The translations under genes were made by a program, and so were the position numbers. This document shows, piece after piece, positions 16,024 through 22,339 of a stretch of DNA of 64,000 bases. Position 1 is the first letter of the stretch. The number at the start of each line of letters is the position of its first letter. A model generated the notes under the pieces. That model saw only the letters and a program-made list of their open reading frames with translations, made no database searches and was not told the DNA's origin. Origin of the DNA: Clostridiales bacterium (lineage in GTDB: Bacteria > Bacillota > Clostridia > Oscillospirales > Oscillospiraceae); assembly GCA_019415645.1 (NCBI GenBank), contig DXYV01000001.1, positions 100,444 to 164,443 of the forward strand, in the 5' to 3' direction.

Positions 16024-16160
16024 GATTCGGAATTTCGCACAATTTCTTCAACTTTTTTCTCAAAATGCCACAAACAAATCGTAAGCCCTGATTCTTCTTT
16101 CAAAAAGAAAATTATGGTATGATGAAATGTATGCGAAAAATAGTCTGAGGAGGCTGTGCC

Positions 16161-16691
16161 ATGCTGGCGTTCTATCTTTCCCTTCTGGAAACTGATGAGG
16201 ACCGTGCGCTGTTTGAATTCTATTTTCACCAACACGAGCAGAGCGTGCTGAAAATCGTCATGAAGCTCTTACGCAATCAGGCCATGGCGGAGGATGCGGT
16301 TCAGAACGGTTGGGTAAATCTCATAAATAATTTTGAAAAGTTTGTGCAACTTTCGATGCAAGAAAGGGACGGCTACATCGTTAGTATTATGAAGAACGCC
16401 GCACGGGATGTCCTGCGTCAGGAAACGCGCTTTGTCAGTCTGGAGGATTGGAATGAGCCCATCCGTTTTGAACCGGTTTCCGCAGAACTGGAACAGGAGG
16501 CCCTGATTCAGCTGATTCGCCAGCTTCCCGACCCGTATTGCTCCCTCCTGGAGCGTTCCGCCGTTCTGAACATGAGTAACCGTGAGATCGCCAAACAGGA
16601 ACATGTCAGCGAGGCCACGATTTCCCGCCGGCTGGACCGGGCCCGCGCCATGCTCCGGGCCCACATGAAGAAGGAGGGCTTTGATTTTTGA
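16161..16691 (+). CDS. ECF-type sigma-70 family RNA polymerase sigma factor
   Basis: 176 residues with GAGGAGG before the ATG. Region 2 is at about residues 28-95 (VLKIVMKLLRNQAMAEDAVQN, then NAARDVLRQE), and region 4 is at about 115-170 with the helix-turn-helix LNMSNREIAKQEHVSEATISRRL. The next gene overlaps its stop by 4 bases and encodes a membrane protein, the usual sigma/anti-sigma pairing. TATGAT at about 16119 may be its -10. Since the partner appears truncated, control of this sigma may be altered. Confidence 0.88.
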   Translation: MLAFYLSLLETDEDRALFEFYFHQHEQSVLKIVMKLLRNQAMAEDAVQNGWVNLINNFEKFVQLSMQERDGYIVSIMKNAARDVLRQETRFVSLEDWNEPIRFEPVSAELEQEALIQLIRQLPDPYCSLLERSAVLNMSNREIAKQEHVSEATISRRLDRARAMLRAHMKKEGFDF

Positions 16692-17257
16692 CAGACCGAG
16701 AATTTGATCTTCTGCTACGCTCCGCCCTGCTGGAGCTCAACCGCAAGGAACTGGAGGAGGCCGCGCACCTGAACCCCATCGAACCGTCTCCGCGCTACCT
16801 GCGCTGGCGGATAAAATTCCTGGCCGACCCCTTCCGCTATGGGAAGAAACACACCCGTCCCCTGTGGCGGAAGGTCCTGCGCGTCGCGCTGTCCGCCGTG
16901 CTGGTGATCGTGCTCACCTTCGGCGCGGTGCTGGCTGTTTATCCTCCCGCGCGTCAATGGGTCGCCCGGTGGTTTGAGACTTATACGTCGTTTACCTTCC
17001 CGGGGACAAGCAGCGGCTATCGTACTCCGGATGGATTGTGTGTGGATTACTTGCCGGAGGGGTTTGAATTGGTGGAGGAGGATGTGCAAGGTATCAACAC
17101 TATTTTAACATTTACAAACACCCTCGAGGACATAATCCGTTTACAATACTCTCCGCAAGAAAAGTACAACACCTCTGTCATCGGTCCAATTCGGAGGCAA
17201 CTTCACTTGTTCAGGCAGAAAACACCGCTATTTTGCTTCAAAAAGTTCGCTTGGTAG
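16688..17257 (+). pseudogene. Anti-sigma-like DUF4367-type membrane protein, 3' end replaced
   Basis: Starts at TTG 16688, overlapping the sigma stop. Residues 1-55 are cytoplasmic; a membrane helix lies at about 60-82 (VLRVALSAVLVIVLTFGAVLAVY), followed by an extracytoplasmic domain (FPGTSSGYRTPDG, YLPEGFELVEE). At about residue 159 the frame enters the 195-bp repeat (17164 on) and ends after 31 unrelated residues. DUF4367-type proteins normally carry a longer C-terminal domain, so the gene looks truncated by the element. Whether the product still binds the sigma factor is unknown. Confidence 0.65.
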
Positions 17258-17358
17258 ACATTTGGTAGACACGGCGTTTGATTTACAGATCCTTCCAACC
17301 CGGAACTTCCTGCGGCCCAACGGTTCCCGCGCTTTTTCTGGTAGACATTTGGTAGACA
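17164..17358 (-). repeat. 195-bp element, orphan copy A
   Basis: Exactly 195 bases from GTACAACACCTCTGTCA to GGTAGACA, in the orientation that in other copies points at an SLH gene to the left. Here no SLH gene is present; the left end lies inside the anti-sigma-like gene. It contains both pairs of TGTCTACCA repeats. Confidence 0.9.
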
Positions 17359-17466
17359 AGAAAGAGAGCTCCCTCTCTCCGATCGTTTGAAAACGTCCCC
17401 GCAGAACAAAGCTGAATTTTTTTCAAGGTTTGTCACAGGTCAAACCGCAAATTACATCAGGGCAAA

Positions 17467-17504
17467 CAGAAAGCCCTAAAACTGCTCTGATTTCAGGGCT
17501 TCCT
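17467..17504. other. Inverted repeat upstream of tRNA terminator
   Basis: GAAAGCCCT and AGGGCTTC flank an 18-base loop. Function unknown; the rest of 17360-17520 shows no gene. Confidence 0.4.
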
Positions 17505-17520
17505 GGAAGAAAAATGAGGC

Positions 17521-17561
17521 AAAAAAAGAAAAGACAACTGCAAAGCAGTTGCCTTTTCTTC
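17521..17561 (-). terminator. Terminator of the tRNA operon
   Basis: On the minus strand AGAAAAGGCAACTGC pairs with GCAGTTGTCTTTTCT, followed by a long T run. Confidence 0.85.
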
Positions 17562-17638
<77 letters not shown>

Positions 17639-17670
17639 TTATCGATTCCAGACGGCCGGGCGGGAGGTCA

Positions 17671-17757
17671 TGGTGCCGGAGACCGGGATCGAACCGGCAC
17701 GGGATCACTCCCACGGGATTTTAAGTCCCGGGCGTCTGCCAATTCCGCCACTCCGGC
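17671..17757 (-). tRNA. tRNA-Leu (UAA)
   Basis: 87 nt with encoded CCA. Acceptor GCCGGAG/CTCCGGC, anticodon loop CTTAAAA giving UAA, a long variable arm as expected for leucine, and T-loop GTTCGATCC. It is upstream of tRNA-fMet in the same transcript. Confidence 0.95.
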
Positions 17758-17774
17758 GAATTGGGTGCTTAAGT

Positions 17775-17803
17775 ATAATAGCACAAACCCTTGCCCCTGT
17801 CAA
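17775..17803 (-). promoter_or_regulatory. Promoter of the tRNA operon
   Basis: On the minus strand a perfect TTGACA (17798-17803) and TATTAT (17775-17780) are separated by 17 bases. Confidence 0.88.
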
Positions 17804-17969
17804 CCCCCTCAACAGACCATTCGCACGACAAATTTTGCAGCGGCGCCGGTGGCTTTGAACGAAAAAATTTTTCCCGCCCGGAAATTTCTACACATGTTGC
17901 ACGCCCGCGTGCATATACTAGTATGCAGTGCACGCAGAGAGGGAACTACATGCAAAAGGAGCGAATACC

Positions 17970-18080
17970 ATGCAAGAGACAGAGACCAGAATCCCGCTCG
18001 GTACTGTCACCGAGCCTCACGAGGACGTGGATGATCTGATTTTCCGCGCCGAAAGCGGCTGGTACACCAGTGAACGCTGA
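17970..18080 (+). CDS. Small 36-residue acidic protein, unknown
   Basis: ATG at 17970 with AAAAGGAG well spaced, then 36 codons ending GWYTSER. It is acidic in the middle (HEDVDDLIF) and has no signal or membrane segment. A strong terminator begins one base after the stop, and a promoter-like TTGCAC/TAGTAT pair with 16-base spacing lies at 17899-17926, overlapped by a TGCATAT-ACTAGT-ATGCA palindrome. Its own promoter, ribosome site and terminator argue for a real small gene. I do not recognise a family. Confidence 0.55.
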   Translation: MQETETRIPLGTVTEPHEDVDDLIFRAESGWYTSER

Positions 18081-18110
18081 AAAAGACCGCCCTGGGGCGG
18101 TCTTTTTTCT
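18081..18110 (+). terminator. Terminator after the 36-residue ORF
   Basis: AAGACCGCCC pairs with GGGCGGTCTT, followed by T6. Confidence 0.9.
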
Positions 18111-18188
18111 TTACAAGCGGCCGGACTTCCGATATAATAGTAAGGCTATCCAAGAGGAAAAAGATAAATAGAGGTTGAGAAGGATTTT

Positions 18189-19310
18189 ATGCTGCAATTT
18201 GATGAATACAAGGTCAAACTCAATAATTTGAAACCGGATCTGGACCATCTCGGCGTGGCGCTGGATCTGGACAGCGCGGAGCGCGAACTGGACGAGCTCC
18301 ACGCGCAGTCCGCCGCCGATGGATTCTGGGACAACGTGGAGAAGGCCCAGCAGGTCCAGCAGCGGATCAGCCGCCTGGAGGCCAAGATCAACGGCCAGAA
18401 GAAGCGCGTTTCCCAGTGGGAGGACTTAATGACCATCTGCGAGATGGGCAACGAGGAGGAGGACGCCTCCCTCATTCCCGAGCTGGAGGAGGGCTACGCC
18501 CAGCTGGAGAGCGAGATGGAGACCGCCCGGCTGGACACGCTGCTCACCGGCGAATACGACAATTCTCCCGCCATTCTGACCTTCCATGCCGGTGCCGGCG
18601 GCACCGAAGCCCAGGACTGGGCCCAGATGCTCTACCGCATGTACACCCGTTGGGCGGAGCGCCACGGTTTTACCTACAAGATTTTAGACTATCTGGACGG
18701 AGACGAAGCCGGCATCAAATCCGCTACGATTCTGATCGAGGGCGATAACGTCTACGGCTATCTGAAGGGGGAGCACGGCGTCCACCGCCTGGTCCGGGTC
18801 TCTCCCTTCGACTCCAACGCCCGCCGGCAGACCTCCTTCGCCGCGCTGGAAGTCATGCCCGAGATTCCCGACGAGGTGGAGGTCGACATCCGGCCCGAGG
18901 ACATCGAAATGCAGGTCTACCGCTCCTCTGGCGCTGGCGGCCAGCACATCAACAAGACCTCCTCCGCCGTCCGTCTGATTCATAAGCCCACAGGAATCGT
19001 CGTGGCCTGCCAGACTGAGCGCTCCCAGTTCCAGAACAAAGAGACATGTATGAAGATGCTGCGCTCCAAGCTGATTCAGATCAAGACCCAGGAGCACCTG
19101 GACAAGATCTCCGATATTAAGGGCGTGCAGCTCAAGATCGAGTGGGGCAGCCAGATTCGCTCCTATGTATTCATGCCCTACCAGCTGGTCAAGGACAACC
19201 GTACCGGCTACGAGACCTCCAACATCAACGGCGTTATGGACGGCGATTTGGACGGCTTCATCAACGCCTATCTGACCGCCCTGGCCACCGGAAACTGGGC
19301 TTCCAAATAA
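18189..19310 (+). CDS. prfB: Peptide chain release factor 2
   Basis: 373 residues. It releases finished peptides at UGA and UAA. The stop-recognition tripeptide SPF is in RVSPFDSNARRQ (about 207), and the catalytic GGQ is in SGAGGQHINKTSSA (about 251). Many prfB genes need a +1 frameshift at an in-frame UGA near codon 25; here the N-terminal frame is uninterrupted, so this autoregulatory switch is absent. The ribosome site (GAGAAGG) is 8-10 bases upstream. Confidence 0.97.
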   Translation: MLQFDEYKVKLNNLKPDLDHLGVALDLDSAERELDELHAQSAADGFWDNVEKAQQVQQRISRLEAKINGQKKRVSQWEDLMTICEMGNEEEDASLIPELEEGYAQLESEMETARLDTLLTGEYDNSPAILTFHAGAGGTEAQDWAQMLYRMYTRWAERHGFTYKILDYLDGDEAGIKSATILIEGDNVYGYLKGEHGVHRLVRVSPFDSNARRQTSFAALEVMPEIPDEVEVDIRPEDIEMQVYRSSGAGGQHINKTSSAVRLIHKPTGIVVACQTERSQFQNKETCMKMLRSKLIQIKTQEHLDKISDIKGVQLKIEWGSQIRSYVFMPYQLVKDNRTGYETSNINGVMDGDLDGFINAYLTALATGNWASK

Positions 19311-19327
19311 CCAAGGACCGAATGGTA

Positions 19328-19362
19328 ACAGGACCGCGCGAACGTTCGCGCGGTCCTGTTTT
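19328..19362 (+). terminator. Terminator after prfB
   Basis: ACAGGACCGCGCGAA pairs with TTCGCGCGGTCCTGT, followed by TTTGTT. Confidence 0.88.
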
Positions 19363-19422
19363 GTTGTGCTGCTCTATAACGGAAAAATTATGTAAGGCCG
19401 CCGTCATTTTTTCGTTTCCGGA

Positions 19423-19451
19423 TTGAAAAGTGAAGGAAAACATACTATACT
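19423..19451 (+). promoter_or_regulatory. Promoter of the 5'-nucleotidase gene
   Basis: TTGAAA (19423-19428) and TATACT (19446-19451) are 17 bases apart. Confidence 0.75.
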
Positions 19452-19511
19452 GATACTGTCGCAGAGATGCGGCCATTCCAATCCAAAGGAAATGCGAAAG
19501 GTGGAATTTGA

Positions 19512-21443
19512 ATGAAAGCAAGCAAGAAGTTCTTGTCTTGGCTGCTGACGCTGGCTATGGTCTGTGCCCTGGCCGTGCCTGCGATGGCGGCCGAGGCCGA
19601 GAGCGGCATCGTGGTGCTGTTCACCAACGATGTTCACTGCACGTCGGACGATGGCATGTCCTACGCCGCCGTCGCCAGCTACAAGGCTGAGATGGAGGCT
19701 GCCTATGGCGCCGACAACGTCACCCTGGTGGATGACGGCGACGCGATTCAGGGCGGCATCCTGGGCTCCATGTCTCAGGGCAGCTGGATCGTGGACATCA
19801 TGAACGAGGTGGGCTACGACCTGGCCATCCCCGGCAACCATGAGTTCGACTTCGGCATGGAGACCTTCCTGGACATCGCGCAGAACCAGGCGGAGTACAC
19901 CTACCTGAGCTGCAACTTCGTGGACGCCGACGGCAACGCCGTGCTGGAGCCCTACACCATCGTCTCCTACGGCGATGTGGATGTGGCCTATGTGGGCATC
20001 TCCACCCCCGAAACCCTGACCAAGTCCGCCCCTGCCTACTTCCAGGACGAGAACGGCAACTACATCTATGGCTTCTGCCAGGGCAATGAGGGACAGGACC
20101 TCTATGACCAGGTCCAGGAGACCGTGGACGCCGCCCGCGCCGCCGGCGCCGACTATGTGGTGGCCCTGGCCCACCTGGGCGTGGACGCCCAGAGCTCTCC
20201 CTGGATGTCCACCGAGGTCATTGCCAACACCACCGGCATTGACGTAGTGCTGGACGGCCACTCCCACACTGTGGTGCCCTCTCAGACCGTGCAGAACGCC
20301 GACGGTGAGGACGTGCTGCTGGCCCAGACCGGCACCAAGGCCGAGTCCATCGGCAAGCTGGTCATCGCCGCCGACGGCACCATGACCACCGAGCTGGTCA
20401 CCCTGGCCGACGTGGACACCACCTCCGAGGCTTATGCCGCGGCTCAGACCTACATTGAGGGCATCCAGGCCCAGTATCAGGAGATGGCCAACGAAGTGGT
20501 GGCCACCACCGACGTGGACCTGACTGTGAATGATCCCGACACCGGCGAGCGCGCCGTGCGCTCCGCCGAGACCAACCTGGGCGACCTGTGCGCCGACGCT
20601 TACCGCATCCTGCTGGGCGCTGACATCGGCTGGGTCAACGGCGGCGGCGTGCGCGCCAACATCGAGGCCGGCGACATCACCTACGGCGACATCATCGAGG
20701 TCCATCCCTTCGGCAACCTGGCCTGCCTGGTGGAGGTAACCGGTCAGCAGATCCTGGACGCGCTGGAGCTGGGCTCCATGTACGTGGGTGAGGCCGAAAA
20801 CGGCGGCTTCCTCCAGGTCTCCGGCCTGAAGTACACCATCAACACTGCCATCCCCACCTCCGTGGTGCTGGATGACGAGGGCAACTTCGTGGAAGTCTCC
20901 GGCGACCGCCGCGTCTCCGACGTGCAGGTGCTGGACAGCGAGACCGGCGAGTACGCGGCCATCGACCCCGCGGCCACCTACACCCTGGCTTCCCACAACT
21001 ACATGCTCAAGAACGGCGGCGACGGCTACGCCATGTTCGGTGTGGACAACGTCAATATCCTCCAGGACGAGGTCATGGTGGATAACGAGGTCCTCATCAA
21101 CTACATCAAGGACGAGCTGGGCGGCGTCGTCGGCGAGGAGTATGCCGATCCCCGCGGCCAGGGCCGTATCACCATCGTGAACGAGCCTGTGAGCGAGCCC
21201 ACCGAGCCGGAGCAGCCTGCGGAGCCCGAGCAGCCCGCCGAACCCGAGCAGCCCGCCGAGCCCTCTGAGCCCGCGGACTCCACCACCTATGTGGTCGTGT
21301 CCGGCGACTCTCTGTGGAAGATCGCGCAGCAGTTCTACGGCACCGGCACCAAGTGGAACGTGATCTACGAGGCCAACCAGAACATCATTCAGAATCCCAG
21401 CGCCATCTGGGTGGGACAGGTCCTGACCATTCCCGCGCAGTAA
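19512..21443 (+). CDS. Secreted 5'-nucleotidase/UshA-like phosphoesterase with LysM
   Basis: 643 residues with a clear signal peptide (1-27, cut after AMA). Residues about 32-300 form a calcineurin-like phosphoesterase with FTNDVHC, VDDGDAIQGG, PGNHEFDFG and DGHSHTVVPS metal ligands. Residues about 325-550 are the 5'-nucleotidase C-terminal domain (ETNLGDLCADAYR, NGGGVR). A PEQPAE repeat linker leads to a C-terminal LysM domain (about 595-643, VVSGDSLWKIAQQFYG) for peptidoglycan binding. It should release nucleosides and phosphate from extracellular nucleotides at the wall. Own promoter and terminator. Confidence 0.93.
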   Translation: MKASKKFLSWLLTLAMVCALAVPAMAAEAESGIVVLFTNDVHCTSDDGMSYAAVASYKAEMEAAYGADNVTLVDDGDAIQGGILGSMSQGSWIVDIMNEVGYDLAIPGNHEFDFGMETFLDIAQNQAEYTYLSCNFVDADGNAVLEPYTIVSYGDVDVAYVGISTPETLTKSAPAYFQDENGNYIYGFCQGNEGQDLYDQVQETVDAARAAGADYVVALAHLGVDAQSSPWMSTEVIANTTGIDVVLDGHSHTVVPSQTVQNADGEDVLLAQTGTKAESIGKLVIAADGTMTTELVTLADVDTTSEAYAAAQTYIEGIQAQYQEMANEVVATTDVDLTVNDPDTGERAVRSAETNLGDLCADAYRILLGADIGWVNGGGVRANIEAGDITYGDIIEVHPFGNLACLVEVTGQQILDALELGSMYVGEAENGGFLQVSGLKYTINTAIPTSVVLDDEGNFVEVSGDRRVSDVQVLDSETGEYAAIDPAATYTLASHNYMLKNGGDGYAMFGVDNVNILQDEVMVDNEVLINYIKDELGGVVGEEYADPRGQGRITIVNEPVSEPTEPEQPAEPEQPAEPEQPAEPSEPADSTTYVVVSGDSLWKIAQQFYGTGTKWNVIYEANQNIIQNPSAIWVGQVLTIPAQ

Positions 21444-21453
21444 GCGCTCTGCA

Positions 21454-21494
21454 AAACCACCAGGCTCCGCTGATCAGCGGAGCCTGGTTTTTTC
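21454..21494 (+). terminator. Terminator after 5'-nucleotidase gene
   Basis: CAGGCTCCGCTGA pairs with TCAGCGGAGCCTG, followed by GTTTTTT. Confidence 0.9.
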
Positions 21495-21550
21495 TGCCCC
21501 GCGCCGCGCACAGAGTGCCCTTTGTCCGTTTGAAGTGCCAATTCCAGGGG

Positions 21551-21655
21551 GTTGCATGGGGAATGCAACGGCGGGGAAGGTGATCTTGCGCCGGTTGTAC
21601 CGGAACGTGCAAACTTTGGCTCCTTCCTTCCCCCTGGTGAAGGGGGAAGGAAAAC
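21551..21655 (+). repeat. 105-bp cassette leader, copy 1
   Basis: Runs from the GTTGCAT/ATGCAAC hairpin through CCGGTTGTACCGG to the hairpin CCTTCCCCCT/AGGGGGAAGG that ends 5 bases before the ATG. The second stem contains the ribosome site (GGGGGAAGGA), so translation would need it opened. Same length at 29322-29426 and 39936-40040. Confidence 0.88.
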
Positions 21656-22258
21656 ATGGCAACCAATCACACCACAAACTATCAACTCAACCTCTGGGAG
21701 CCGGGGGACAGCTTTTTACGGGAGGAATTTAACCAGAACAGCCGGAAGCTCGACGTCGCGCTGGGGGAATTGGCGCAGCAGCAGGAAGAACTGGAGGGCA
21801 AGCTCGGCACGGTGCTGTTGGCCCGCTATACCACGCAGGCCGCACAGAAAGAGCTCTCCTTCGACTGGAGCAGCTTTGACTTCACGCAGTTCTCATCCAT
21901 TGCCCTGCACGCCTACGACCTGACGACTACGGAGAGCGCCAGCACCGTGATCGGCTATTTCAACGGGGACCGCAATGTGGAGCATTACGGCGGCGAACTG
22001 CATCTGGGCACCATTGGAAATTTCCAGGGGCTGGGCAATCTCATGCGGTTTCATTTCAGCGCGGACATCATCGGCGCAGTGGTGGAATGCCTATATGTGT
22101 CCAGCGACTCCGTGGCTATGAAGCGGGAAATGGGTTCCGGCTGCACCCGGCCGGCCTCCGGCATTACCGCGGCCAACCTAGAGTCCCTCACCCTGCGCAG
22201 CTCTTCCGGCGACTTTCAGGCCGGTGCACGGTTCTATCTGTACGGCTGTCCGAATTAA
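21656..22258 (+). CDS. Cassette variable protein 1 (MATNH family)
   Basis: 200 residues, no signal peptide. The first 38 residues (MATNHTTNYQLNLWEPGD, then SFLREEFNQNSRKLDVALG) are shared with the proteins starting at 29321, 35406 and 39935. This segment resembles the N-terminal anchor of Firmicute phage tail-fibre proteins (N-x-LNLWEP-D...REDFN-N--KIDAAL). Residues 40-60 are coiled-coil-like; the rest is beta-rich and unique to this copy, ending RFYLYGCPN. The family link to tail fibres is inferred from the motif only. Convergent with SLH gene 1. Confidence 0.75.
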   Translation: MATNHTTNYQLNLWEPGDSFLREEFNQNSRKLDVALGELAQQQEELEGKLGTVLLARYTTQAAQKELSFDWSSFDFTQFSSIALHAYDLTTTESASTVIGYFNGDRNVEHYGGELHLGTIGNFQGLGNLMRFHFSADIIGAVVECLYVSSDSVAMKREMGSGCTRPASGITAANLESLTLRSSSGDFQAGARFYLYGCPN

Positions 22259-22270
22259 ACACGGCGCGCA

Positions 22271-22313
22271 ACAAAAGGCCCGGCCCCCAATTGGGGGCCG
22301 GGCCTTTGTTGTG
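22271..22313. terminator. Bidirectional terminator inside cassette 1
   Basis: CAAAGGCCCGGCCCCCAA mirrors TTGGGGGCCGGGCCTTTG, placed between two convergent stops. Confidence 0.9.
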
Positions 22314-22339
22314 CCTAATTCAAAACTCTCGAATATTTA

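Noticed and set aside
18189..18300. Programmed +1 frameshift in prfB
   Set aside because: Checked the first 40 codons: the frame is continuous and no in-frame TGA follows a slippery CTT.
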